A DNA stretch of 50,899 nt, taken from Ralstonia insidiosa (GTDB taxonomy: Bacteria; Pseudomonadota; Gammaproteobacteria; Burkholderiales; Burkholderiaceae). The DNA lies in NCBI RefSeq assembly GCF_008801405.1, contig NZ_VZPV01000006.1, positions 1 through 50,899 of the forward strand, read 5' to 3'. Numbering within the stretch: position 1 is the stretch's first letter; each line of letters starts with the position of its first letter. Both the position numbers and the translations under genes were made by a program. This document shows positions 24,061 through 32,232 of this stretch, in pieces. The notes below the pieces were generated by a model. The model was not told the origin of the DNA, did not search any database, and saw nothing but the letters and a program-made list of their open reading frames with translations.

Positions 24061-25932
24061 ATGCAACGCAACCTGATTACCGTCCCTCTGTCCCGCCTTG
24101 TCGAATCCGACGCCAACGTGCGCACCGGTGAACTGCCGAACATTCCCGCACTGGCGGCCTCCATCCGCGTGCACGGCTTGATGCACCCGCTCGTCGTTAC
24201 CGAAGTCAAGCAAGGCCGCAAGACCTGCTATGCCGTCGCCGCAGGGCGTCGGCGCCGCGCCGCCATGGAACTACTGCGCGATCAGCGCGCGATTGATGCC
24301 GATCATGACGTGCTGTGCCTCGTTGCGGAGAACGAATCGGAGGCGTTGGAACTGTCCACAGCGGAGAACATCGAGCGCGAAGACATGCACCCCGCCGACG
24401 CCTATGAGGCCTTCCGCAAGATGGTGGACGCCGGCACCAGCATCGAGGACGTGGCCGCGCGCTTTGGCGTCACGCCCGCAGTCGTGCAACGGCGCTTAAA
24501 ACTCGCCAAGGTATCGCCTGCGCTGATCGCCGCCTATCGTGCCGAGGATATGTCGCTCGAACAACTGATGGCAATGACCGTCACTGACGATCACGCTGCG
24601 CAGGAACAGGTGTGGAACTCCCAGCCGCACTACGAACGCACGCCGGAAAAGTTGCGCCGCGCGCTGCTCGGACAGGACACCGTGCGCTCCGATAGCCCTC
24701 TTGCCGCCTATGTCGGCAAGGATGCCTATCTCGCGGCGGGCGGGCGCACGCAGGTGGACTTGTTTGAGTCCACCGCCTACTGGCTTGATGGCGCGCTCAC
24801 GCGTGATATGGCACTGGCCAAGATGGGCGCGGAGGCCGAGGCGATCCGCGCCGCCGAGGGCTGGGCATGGGCGCTGGCGCTGCTGAATCCGAGCTACAGC
24901 GATATGGAGGCCTTCGGGCGCGCGCCGACAACCCTGCGCGAACCGACCAAGAAGGAAGCCGCCACGATTAAGAAGCTCGACACCCGCAAGACCAAGATCG
25001 AGCGTGACATGGGCGACATTGAAGAACGAGGCGAGGAAGAATCCGAGGCGTATGCAGCGCTGTCCGACGAATGGGACCGCATCGAGGGCGAACTGAGCGA
25101 CCTGCAAGACCAGATGCAGGTGGTGGCCGACAAGAGCCTCGCGGGCGTTGTGGTTCTCTTCCAGCACAACACCGTCAAGATTCTGCGCGGCGCGATCAAG
25201 CCCGACGACCGCAAAGCCGCCGCCAAGATCGAGCGGGCCGCCACGCGCGCCGCATTCGGTGCCGGTGACGGCACCGATGCTGCACCCGCACCCACCCTTT
25301 CAGAAAAGCTCACCCGTGCCCTGACCGCGCAACGCACCACGGCACTGCAGGCGGTGCTGATCGAGCGCACCGATGTTGCGCTCGCCACGCTCGCTTATGG
25401 GCTGGTTTCGTCGCTGTGGTCGGAACGCTATTGGCGTGCCAACGCGGTCGGCGTGCGCACCACCGACATGCGCCACACCGTCACACAGGCCGATGCCAGC
25501 ATCGAAACCTCGCGCGCGTGGCAGCAGATCGAGGCCGCAAGCGAAGCTTGGAAGGCCCGCCTGCCGGAAGAACTCGATGCGCTGTGGCCGGTGCTGCTGG
25601 CGATGCCGCGCGACGAACTGCTGTCGCTGCTGGCCTTCTGCACTGCTGTGACGGTGAACGGCATCCAGCCGCGCGCGGGCGAGCACGAAACCGATGCGAT
25701 CGCGCAATCCGTCGCGCTCGACATGGCCGACTGGTGGGAGGCCACCACTGAGAGCTACTTGTCGCACGTGCCCAAGGCACAAGTGCTGGCCGCAGTCACG
25801 GAAGGCGTCGGTGCCGCCGAGGCGGCACCGCTCGCCGCGATGAAGAAGGGGCCAATGGTGGAGGCCGCCGCGCGCGCGCTCGCAGGCAAGCGCTGGCTGC
25901 CCTCCGTCCTGCAAGCCAGCGCTACGCCTTAG
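24061..25932 (+). CDS. Large ParB/Srx-fold protein (leading-region type)
   Basis: A 623-residue protein. Residues 1-110 carry the ParB-type domain: ANVRTGELPNIPALAASI, GRRRRAAMELL and TAENIEREDMHPADAYEAF; residues 110-150 hold a helix-turn-helix (VAARFGVTPAVVQRRLKLAKV). A charged coiled-coil lies near residues 300-370. Size and neighbours fit the YubM-like ParB proteins of leading regions rather than the partition ParB; partition here is probably run by the ParF/ParG-like pair at 35.4 kb. Nuclease activity is possible in this family but unproven here. Confidence 0.85.
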   Translation: MQRNLITVPLSRLVESDANVRTGELPNIPALAASIRVHGLMHPLVVTEVKQGRKTCYAVAAGRRRRAAMELLRDQRAIDADHDVLCLVAENESEALELSTAENIEREDMHPADAYEAFRKMVDAGTSIEDVAARFGVTPAVVQRRLKLAKVSPALIAAYRAEDMSLEQLMAMTVTDDHAAQEQVWNSQPHYERTPEKLRRALLGQDTVRSDSPLAAYVGKDAYLAAGGRTQVDLFESTAYWLDGALTRDMALAKMGAEAEAIRAAEGWAWALALLNPSYSDMEAFGRAPTTLREPTKKEAATIKKLDTRKTKIERDMGDIEERGEEESEAYAALSDEWDRIEGELSDLQDQMQVVADKSLAGVVVLFQHNTVKILRGAIKPDDRKAAAKIERAATRAAFGAGDGTDAAPAPTLSEKLTRALTAQRTTALQAVLIERTDVALATLAYGLVSSLWSERYWRANAVGVRTTDMRHTVTQADASIETSRAWQQIEAASEAWKARLPEELDALWPVLLAMPRDELLSLLAFCTAVTVNGIQPRAGEHETDAIAQSVALDMADWWEATTESYLSHVPKAQVLAAVTEGVGAAEAAPLAAMKKGPMVEAAARALAGKRWLPSVLQASATP

Positions 25933-25947
25933 AAAAAAACGGCCCCG

Positions 25948-26001
25948 CCCGCTCGCGCGGGCAACCCGACAAAGGTGGTCCGAGCCGAGTGCTCGGACCA
26001 C
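25948..26001 (+). promoter_or_regulatory. Two stem-loops before the 26030 gene
   Basis: GCCCGC-TCGC-GCGGGC (25948-25963) is followed by an 11-bp perfect stem GTGGTCCGAGC-CGAGT-GCTCGGACCAC (25975-26001). The second ends 28 nt before the ATG at 26030. Neither has a T-run. Confidence 0.55.
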
Positions 26002-26029
26002 GCAAGCCACAATCTATTGAAGACCAATC

Positions 26030-26263
26030 ATGACCAAGACCACCGCAGCCAAGTCCGACAAAAACGAACTGATCCGCCATGCCATCACAGCATGCGGCTA
26101 CCTCGTGCGCTGGGGTTCCCGGCTGACCTTGCCCGAGTTTGCCGCAGCGATCCGCCGCCACTCGACGGACCAACGCGCCGAAGCCGTGGCCGCCGCGCTG
26201 GAGTCGGCCACGGGCTTTGTGGCCCGAGACTGGCGCGGCTTGCGCGCGAACTGGCAATGCTGA
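26030..26263 (+). CDS. Small hypothetical protein of leading region
   Basis: A 77-residue, mainly helical basic protein (KNELIRHAITACGYLVRWGSRL ... RDWRGLRANWQC). No family was recognised. It lies between stem-loops at 25975 and 26273. A short protein in this position in other plasmids may act early after entry, but there is no direct sign of that here. Confidence 0.55.
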   Translation: MTKTTAAKSDKNELIRHAITACGYLVRWGSRLTLPEFAAAIRRHSTDQRAEAVAAALESATGFVARDWRGLRANWQC

Positions 26264-26272
26264 ACGTCTCTG

Positions 26273-26294
26273 GCCCCGGCCAGCGTGCCGGGGC
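26273..26294 (+). promoter_or_regulatory. Start-proximal stem-loop of the 26327 gene
   Basis: GCCCCGGC-CAGCGT-GCCGGGGC, ending 32 nt before the ATG at 26327. It resembles the other leading-region gaps in shape and spacing. Confidence 0.55.
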
Positions 26295-26326
26295 TGTCAT
26301 CTGCCCCATCACCGCAGGGAAACACC

Positions 26327-26551
26327 ATGCTCAAGTCCCAAGACGATGCTACCCGCGCAATCAACCTCGCCGCGCGAAACCTGGAAACCACGACGGCGGC
26401 CATGCAAAGCAGCGCCGCACTGTGCCTGCTCGATGCGCGCGACCTGATGGCGCGCGGCAATCATGACCAGGCTGTGTGCCGTGCGCGCGATTCGCTCGCG
26501 TACAGCGTCGGCATTTTTCATCCCGACTACAAGACCGCAGCCACGATCTAG
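26327..26551 (+). CDS. Small hypothetical protein of leading region
   Basis: A 74-residue helical protein with two cysteines (SSAALCLLDARDLMARG, then QAVCRARDSLAYSVG). AGGGAAACACC precedes the ATG at 26327. No family was recognised. It is 11 nt before the DUF4942 gene and presumably co-transcribed. Confidence 0.55.
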   Translation: MLKSQDDATRAINLAARNLETTTAAMQSSAALCLLDARDLMARGNHDQAVCRARDSLAYSVGIFHPDYKTAATI

Positions 26552-26562
26552 CGAGACCCATC

Positions 26563-27366
26563 ATGAGCGACTTGGTAAAGAGCGTCAGCATCGCCAATCT
26601 GGCGAGCCAGCGCGCGGCAGTGGTGGAACGTGTGCGCCAAGCGCTGGACCTGCTGGGCGAGGCCCAGAAGCTGGCCAGCGGCGCGCATATCGGCTTTCCG
26701 CGCCTCGTCATTGACAACAGCTATTCGAGGCGCGGCACCGTGTGCGTGACGGGCGACTACGCGAAGCGTGACGAGGCGGAAACCTGCATCCTGCACACCA
26801 TCGACGCCGAGGGCTGGAATTACCTGCTTCAGGAGTCGGGGCTGCGCACCTTGATGGATGCCACGGCCCGCGATACGTGGGCAAAACAGATTGCCGAGGG
26901 CGAGGTGCCCGAACTGACCGCCGCCAACATCGAGGCGACGTTCGGTCAACTCTACGAGGCGCGCGGCGACATGTTCGAGCGCGGCGTCCTGCAATGCTTC
27001 CGCCGACTTTCTTGGGACTACAAGACCAATCAGCCATTCAAGTTCGGCAAGCGGGTCATCGTGACGGGCCTGATGACAGGCGGCTATGCAGGCAGCCGCG
27101 CGACGAACGAACTGGACGATCTGATGCGCGTCTTCCACGTGCTCGACGGCCAGCCCGAAGCGGACCACAGGAACGGCATGCACGCGCTGATTTCCGGCGC
27201 GCGGCACGAAAGGCGCAGAGAAGCCGAAAACGCCTATCTGCATTTGCGCTGGTTCAAGAACGGGAACGGGCATGCCACGTTCAAGCGGCCCGATCTGGTG
27301 GACAAGCTCAACCTCATCTTGGCCAAGCACTACCCGGCCGCGCTCGCGGCCGAGCGGAGGCGGTGA
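26563..27366 (+). CDS. DUF4942 family protein
   Basis: A 267-residue protein with the DUF4942 look: an N-terminal helix, then GWNYLLQESGLRTLMDATARDTW, NIEATFGQLYEARGDMFERGV, and a C-terminal NAYLHLRWFKNGNGHATFKRPDLVDKLN. The family is frequent near plasmid and phage methyltransferase or anti-defence genes. The ATG at 26563 is chosen over an in-frame start at 26476 inside the previous gene. A 20-codon ORF (27366-27428) overlaps its stop and is of doubtful meaning. Confidence 0.8.
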   Translation: MSDLVKSVSIANLASQRAAVVERVRQALDLLGEAQKLASGAHIGFPRLVIDNSYSRRGTVCVTGDYAKRDEAETCILHTIDAEGWNYLLQESGLRTLMDATARDTWAKQIAEGEVPELTAANIEATFGQLYEARGDMFERGVLQCFRRLSWDYKTNQPFKFGKRVIVTGLMTGGYAGSRATNELDDLMRVFHVLDGQPEADHRNGMHALISGARHERRREAENAYLHLRWFKNGNGHATFKRPDLVDKLNLILAKHYPAALAAERRR

Positions 27367-27428
27367 TGGGCTTTGCGCTCGATTTCGTATGTCCCTTTGA
27401 AACGCGACCGCCCGAGGTGCCGCCGTAG

Positions 27429-27839
27429 GATCAGGCCGTCGTCATGCCTGGATCGCGCAGCCGCCCAGCTGAGACGCCGGCGGCCGCCGGCGCCCCAGCT
27501 CGTGGCACCTGCGGTGCCCCGACCCGGCGCGGCCGCTAGGCGGCGGCGCCGGGCGTGCGGCGCCAGGCCAAAACAAAGGGCGGGAACCTTTCGGTTCCCG
27601 CCCTTTGTTCGTTCATATTCCAGGAAAACGCTGGAGCCCTTCGCCGTTGCCAGCCGCACTATCGCGCAGCTGGCGAGCGGAACGGGATATTTCTGACGGT
27701 GGCCACCAAGTGCGGCCATGGCAGAGACAGAGGCGCGCGGCTCGCCCGGTTCAGCGCCGGCGCGGCCGGCACCGAACCATGCGCACCGCCGCCGGCGCCG
27801 CGCACCAGGTGCATGCGCACCTGGCGAGCCGCCTGGTTG
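27429..27839. other. Gene-free gap between convergent operons
   Basis: About 410 bp between the DUF4942 gene and the end of virD4. Apart from the terminator at 27572-27609 it contains a perfect hairpin CCAGGTGC-ATGC-GCACCTGG (27805-27824) and GC-rich palindromic words near 27475-27490 and 27752. No supported gene. Confidence 0.6.
27572..27609. terminator. Strong bidirectional terminator
   Basis: A perfect 17-bp stem (arm AACAAAGGGCGGGAACC) with loop TTTC. It lies between the plus-strand leading-region genes and the minus-strand virD4, so it can end both. Confidence 0.85.
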
Positions 27840-29579
27840 CTATGCCGCCATCGTTGTGTCTTCCTCCGGCTTTTTCCACGATGCGACACTGTTGTCAATT
27901 TGCGTGTGGCAGGTGTACAGCTTGGAAGCAATCCGGCCTGGCATGTAAGCAATGGCGATGCGCTCAGGCAGATTCAGCAACGTATTGCGCGAAACGACCG
28001 GCTGCTCCTCTTTGCCAACCGTCCGATTCGCTTCCCACTGCTCGCCCCCGTGTTTGTTCGCCTTCGTCTGCTCGCGTTGCACCACATTGAGCCATTGCCC
28101 CGCCGACAGGTTTTCCGCCCACTCGGCAGTGCGCTCGTCGGCGGCGCGGTAGACGAACTTGATCGGCGTGTTGACCTCGAATTCCCGTGCCAGCGCCTTG
28201 CCATCGAGCCGCTTGTCGTCCGGTGCTTCCAGGTTCGCAATCGACTGCGCGGCCAGCAGCATGTTGCACTGGTGCTGTCGGATCGTGGCCAGCGCCTCAT
28301 TGATTTCCGCGCAGGCCAGGAACTTCAGCTCGTCAATGCCGAGCACAACGTGCGCCGGCCGCGTCGCATCGAGCCGCTTAATTTCCGTCACCAGTTCCGA
28401 TATGTATGCCTTGGTCGCGGCCTTAATCACCGGGTCGGCTAGGTCACCACGCACATACACAATCGCGTTGTTCATCAGGCACTGTTCGATCGAATGGCCC
28501 TTGCGCTTCACGGACTGTGAGAACGTGTCGACACGCGACCATTCACGCAAGGAATCGCGCAAGGTCGACAGGTTGTCGCGCCCTGTTTCGGCGTTCTTTT
28601 TCACGTATTCCAACAGCGACTTGATCGTGCCGTCGGTGCCTTCGAGCGCGTCATCGAGCAGCCCGCGCTCCTTCGCCTTGTGCACATCGGCGTCCGTGCC
28701 GAAGGATTCCAGGTTGAATGCGCGCACGATGCGAGTGCGCCGTTGGCGGAATGCGCCACCCAGGAACGGATGCCAAACACCACGCCCTTCCGGATTCAAA
28801 TCGAGATAGACGAAGCGGCGACCGGCCGCCTTCGCTTCGTTCTGCAGCAGGTACGGCAGCCAGTTGTCGCCCTTCGGATCGACGTAAAAAATGCCGAAGC
28901 CAAACCGAATGCACTGCTTGAAGATGCTCTGCAGCACGATGCCCTTGCCGTAGTTTGTCGGGCCGAGGATGGCGTGGTGCGTCGTGCGGAACCTGTCCAA
29001 ATCGAAGTAGATCGGCTGGCCGTCATCATCCAAGCCGTAGAAGATTTTGCCGTCGACAAAGTAATCCTCCGGCTTGAAATCCTTCGCCTTGAGCGTGGCG
29101 ACTTCCTCCCGCGCATCGACAAGTTTGTCCGTCTCCTGCTCGATGCGAAGCGACCGCCAATACTTTGAAAGCACTGGAACAGCGTAGCGGTCCCACAGGA
29201 ACCGCAGCGCCAGGCCGACCACGAACGCTCCCGCGACCATCATCCAGTAGCGGCCCAGACGATCAGCGCCCCACTCCAGGAACACGCTGGACGCTTGCCC
29301 AGAAGACGTGTCAGCCGAGAGAACGAAGGTGCAATACACCAACAACGGTATCGCCAAGATGCCCCAAAGCGCGGTGTATGCCGCCGCTTTGCGGACCCAC
29401 AACACAAGATGAGCGACGAATGAGTCCTCGTCGTCCTTCAATGTCCACGGCACGGGATGCAGCAGTCCGACCGTGGCCAACGCCACGGCGAGCACGATCC
29501 AATACCACGGACTCGACCACGCCAGCAGGGCCATGATTGCCTTGCCGACCCATGCGTGCATTCCAAGGTGTCCGAGCAT
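27840..29579 (-). CDS. virD4: Type IV coupling protein (VirD4/TraD family)
   Basis: A 579-residue protein with membrane segments near residues 15-40, 65-90 and 110-130, then a RecA-like domain. The Walker A position reads GPTNYGKG (about residue 207), with Gly where Ser/Thr normally follows Lys; Walker B is HVVLGIDELKFLA. Other parts (FYVDPKGDNW, AQSIANLE) fit TraD/TrwB. It brings the DNA substrate to the channel. It is transcribed alone, opposite to the trb operon, behind a 1.5-kb hairpin-rich region. Confidence 0.88.
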   Translation of the reverse strand: MLGHLGMHAWVGKAIMALLAWSSPWYWIVLAVALATVGLLHPVPWTLKDDEDSFVAHLVLWVRKAAAYTALWGILAIPLLVYCTFVLSADTSSGQASSVFLEWGADRLGRYWMMVAGAFVVGLALRFLWDRYAVPVLSKYWRSLRIEQETDKLVDAREEVATLKAKDFKPEDYFVDGKIFYGLDDDGQPIYFDLDRFRTTHHAILGPTNYGKGIVLQSIFKQCIRFGFGIFYVDPKGDNWLPYLLQNEAKAAGRRFVYLDLNPEGRGVWHPFLGGAFRQRRTRIVRAFNLESFGTDADVHKAKERGLLDDALEGTDGTIKSLLEYVKKNAETGRDNLSTLRDSLREWSRVDTFSQSVKRKGHSIEQCLMNNAIVYVRGDLADPVIKAATKAYISELVTEIKRLDATRPAHVVLGIDELKFLACAEINEALATIRQHQCNMLLAAQSIANLEAPDDKRLDGKALAREFEVNTPIKFVYRAADERTAEWAENLSAGQWLNVVQREQTKANKHGGEQWEANRTVGKEEQPVVSRNTLLNLPERIAIAYMPGRIASKLYTCHTQIDNSVASWKKPEEDTTMAA

Positions 29580-29610
29580 ACGTCTACCTCATCTTGTTAG
29601 AAAACGGTGA

Positions 29611-29638
29611 AACCAGAGGGGGAAATCCCCCTCTGGTT
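29611..29638 (-). terminator. Perfect 12-bp stem-loop before virD4
   Basis: AACCAGAGGGGG-AAAT-CCCCCTCTGGTT. On the minus strand it ends the hairpin-rich region and stands 31 nt before the virD4 ATG. The tail (TTTCACCGTTTTC) is only moderately T-rich, so it may be a terminator, an attenuator or a start-proximal stem-loop. Confidence 0.6.
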
Positions 29639-29797
29639 TAGGCCAGTCAACTGCAAATAGAGCACAGCAGATCCGCCATAGGGCATCACCACTGGACCGG
29701 GTAGATAACGGTCTACGGCCGTACTGCAAGACGATGGTTTCCCACACCATCGACCCTGACGCGGGCTTGTGGCCCGTTTGACAACTGACTCTCCAGG

Positions 29798-30187
29798 TCA
29801 ACGCCCGGATTGCCACAGCGAGCACGACGCGGTAGCGCCGGACCACTGTTTGCCGACAGCGAAAACATCGCTGCCATTCCCACCGGCCTGATTGCTGCCG
29901 GGTTGACTTTTCGGCGCCGAGGCGCCCACTGCTGTACTGCAATCAGTCCATACGGCCGGACTGATTTGACCGCTGATCCAACCGCGATCAGCGTGCCGAG
30001 ACAGCCATGGTGGACTGTCGTTTTTGCTGCCACCGGCCCCATACGGGCGACCGAACTGCCTGCCGATCCAACTGCTATCGGTTTGACTCCAGCTCACTGC
30101 GCTGGCTTGCAGACTGACGCCGGCACCGCTAGGCGGTGCCGTTGCCGATGCCGGGTATCCGCCCGGCCGGGTGTTGGCAATTGCCAT
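29798..30187 (-). CDS. Possible 129-residue Gly/Ser/Trp-rich protein inside the structured region
   Basis: The ATG (complement of 30185-30187) has a good AAAAAGGAG 7 nt upstream, directly after the three-way junction of the structured region. The product is rich in Ser, Gly, Ala and Trp and has no known domain. Its DNA contains several perfect hairpins, so the ORF could be accidental. If real, the 900-nt structured RNA would be its leader. Confidence 0.35.
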   Translation of the reverse strand: MAIANTRPGGYPASATAPPSGAGVSLQASAVSWSQTDSSWIGRQFGRPYGAGGSKNDSPPWLSRHADRGWISGQISPAVWTDCSTAVGASAPKSQPGSNQAGGNGSDVFAVGKQWSGATASCSLWQSGR

Positions 30188-31080
30188 CTTCGTAGCTCCT
30201 TTTTCAAGGGTTCAATTACACGTTGGAGGACACCGAATTACCCATTCGGTCCGGGCGCGGGTACCAGCCGCGCCCGTTCCAACAACCACCGCGGGAACCA
30301 CCCCGCTAACTTCACACTTGCGTACGCCGCAGTCTTTCGGACAGGCTTGCGCCTGCTGTTTGCGCTTCAGACGAATCGCGACAAACAGCTACGTGGCTTG
30401 CGCCACGCGGCCCTACTCAACCACTCTCCCTCGCATAGCCACCGGGTTACCAGCCCGGTTATGGCCTTAGCGATTCCCACGTTAGTGCAACGCTACTGAC
30501 GCCAAACTGCGCGCCAGGACTTCACGCCTGCGCCTCCAGCAACAACAGTGAGGTGTTCCCTCTCACCCATTAGGTTTTCAGCGGCCCGAGATTCCAAAGC
30601 GGCTCGCTTACCTGTTGTGCCATCAACAGCTTCGTCTTCAGACAGGCTTGATGCCCCACCACATAGCGACCTCTTCGGCCGCATTTACACGCTTAAGCTA
30701 TACAGCGACCCCACCAGCTTGCGCCGGTAGGTGCCGCGTGCGCCAGGTTTCCCCTTGCACGCCTGCGCCCTTTCGGAACGCCTCAGCAGCCTACGTGTGT
30801 GGCACAGGTTCTACGGTCTCCCGCAGCCCCTGGGCGGTGCTAACGACGGTGCAGACAGCCACCGTCTACCGCTTTCACGCTACACAGGAACTCAGCGCAT
30901 TTCCTCGCTGAGCCCGTTTCCGTGTCGCCCAAACTCGCCCCTCCCGGGGATTGAGTCGAAGGACGGAGTTACACCGTCCAGCGCTCGTCGTAGTCGTACC
31001 AGCGCCATTACGCGCATACGACTTCGGCGTACTCGACGCAGGTGGTAAGCCCGCATCTAGAGCCATACAGCTTCGTGTGA

Positions 31081-31320
31081 AGTGAGTGGAATTTTGGGGA
31101 TGGTCAGCCCCCAAAACGTCGCGGTGGTCTGCCCCCAATCCGTGTAATTTCGCTCGCGCGCAATTACCACTTCGGGCGACCGGTCCTGTACTACGTACTG
31201 CAAAGGGTTGGTCGCCCTCGTGCTGCGTTGCTGGCCGCTTGTGGCGGCCTCGGCAACGCAGGTGATACTTGCGCGCGTGGGCCGCTTGTGGCGGTCAGCA
31301 ATCACATTGTAGCGTGATAT
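31081..31320. other. Intergenic region with short direct repeats
   Basis: Holds two copies of TGGTCwGCCCCCAA (31101-31114 and 31125-31138), an inverted repeat TTTTGGGG/CCCCAAAA around the first, and two copies of GGCCGCTTGTGGCGG (near 31233 and 31280; each can fold). An 82-codon minus-strand ORF with GTG start (31057-31305) is not convincing. Likely upstream control region or remnant mobile-element end. Confidence 0.4.
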
Positions 31321-31351
31321 GTTGGCCGCACGCGCTTCGCGCGGAATCTCT

Positions 31352-31499
31352 TATAATCAGGTTGGAACGCGATGCGTTCCAACTGACTGGATTCCTTTGC
31401 CTGGGTTGGATTTTTATTATGTTGGAATCGGTCCGCCGGAATGGTCGTCAGACCGTTGCGGCGGATCGCTAGATAAGAGCGTGTACACGCTCTCTTTTT
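31352..31499 (+). ncRNA. Small RNA or attenuator candidate before the replication module
   Basis: A perfect TATAAT (31352-31357) is followed by a 10-bp hairpin GTTGGAACGC-GAT-GCGTTCCAAC (31361-31383), a U-rich linker, a second hairpin (31432-31465; TCCGCCG and GGTC-GTCA-GACC stems) and a terminator-like AGAGCGTG...CACGCTCT plus CTTTTT (31476-31497). No good -35 was seen. It may be a free small RNA or the attenuated leader of the next gene. Confidence 0.45.
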
Positions 31500-31548
31500 G
31501 TGCATGCGCCCGACAACTTTTTTGGTCATCCGATACAAGACGCTCCTA

Positions 31549-32232
31549 ATGCAACGCCTGTTGGATTCTGTCCGGCATGGCTATTGCCATTACACGGCCG
31601 CACAGGTTCCGGCCGAGAAGGCATTGGCGTTCTGTCAAAAGTTCGCGGAACGCTATGAGGTCGCGCTGAACCGCGACCAACGGGCCTACCGGAAACGGCT
31701 CGGCAAGGGCAATGCGCGGCTGATCCTTGCCGACCTGGCCAAGAACGGGACGCTGCACTGGTTCTTGCTCGTGTCCGATGGTGACCACCCGGCCAGGCAG
31801 ATGGAGCCGCTACGCGATGCCCTGGAGTCGTCCACGCGCATCCGCGTGGACGACTACGAACTCCTGCGGCTGCCACGTGATCGGAATCATGGCGGCGGCG
31901 TCCGCCTGACTTGGCGGATGACCAACCAGCGCTTTGACACCTGGCGCGCTGCCGTCCGACAACTCGCCCGCTCGCCGCGGGCGGAGCAGGAGGTGCAGGC
32001 GGTAATCCAGTCGCTGTTCAAGACACCAGGCTTTGGCGCAACCCGCGTCCAGGTCGGCAAGTTGGTCGCTACGCTCGCCAGGGAGTGGGAGCGCGCCGGC
32101 CGAGATCCGACCGCGCTCATCTTGCCCGCCGCCCTACCCTACGTTCGGCGTGTCGCCGACGACGATTACACAGTCATCGATTGGTTCAAGGACCAGGAGG
32201 AAATGAAGCATGGACAATCAGAAGCCGCATGA
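31549..32232 (+). CDS. Plasmid-backbone hypothetical protein near oriV
   Basis: A 227-residue protein. The start at 31549 (MQRLLDSVRHGYCHY) is chosen from the sequence character; TTG at 31498 or ATG at 31504 are alternatives and no start has a clear ribosome-binding site. It contains KALAFCQKFAERY, HWFLLVSDGDHPARQMEPLRDA and RLTWRMTNQRFDTWRAAV. Similar uncharacterised proteins occur beside replication modules of proteobacterial plasmids (from memory). It overlaps the next gene. Confidence 0.65.
   Translation: MQRLLDSVRHGYCHYTAAQVPAEKALAFCQKFAERYEVALNRDQRAYRKRLGKGNARLILADLAKNGTLHWFLLVSDGDHPARQMEPLRDALESSTRIRVDDYELLRLPRDRNHGGGVRLTWRMTNQRFDTWRAAVRQLARSPRAEQEVQAVIQSLFKTPGFGATRVQVGKLVATLAREWERAGRDPTALILPAALPYVRRVADDDYTVIDWFKDQEEMKHGQSEAA

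Larger units (their letters stand above)
29611..31080 (-). ncRNA. Large structured RNA candidate (about 0.9-1.4 kb)
   Basis: Read on the minus strand, this region is packed with local stems. Plus-strand coordinates: 30961-30979, 30891-30912, 30845-30866, 30736-30762, 30713-30728 (GCAA loop), 30441-30459, 30392-30407 (GCAA loop), 30342-30355 (GCAA loop), 30356-30388, 30291-30306, 30253-30275, 30232-30250. A long-range stem (30223-30228 with 30278-30283) encloses the last two. Three GNRA tetraloops and two identical CUGGUA loops argue for folded RNA. Stems continue through 29972-29992, 29941-29966 and 29732-29752 to the stem-loop at 29611. No convincing gene competes with most of it. It is not a recognisable rRNA, tmRNA or RNase P; a degenerate group II intron or an ornate large RNA are options. 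Confidence 0.55.

Noticed and set aside
24061..25932. ParB-like protein as the plasmid partition ParB
   Set aside because: It is much larger than partition ParB, has no adjacent parA, and the ParF/ParG pair with its centromere is at 35.3-36.3 kb.
29611..31080. Plain RNase P, tmRNA or rRNA identity for the structured region
   Set aside because: None of the hallmark sequences of those RNAs could be found by eye.
31057..31305. 82-codon minus-strand ORF with GTG start
   Set aside because: No ribosome-binding site, no protein-like features, and it overlaps short DNA repeats.
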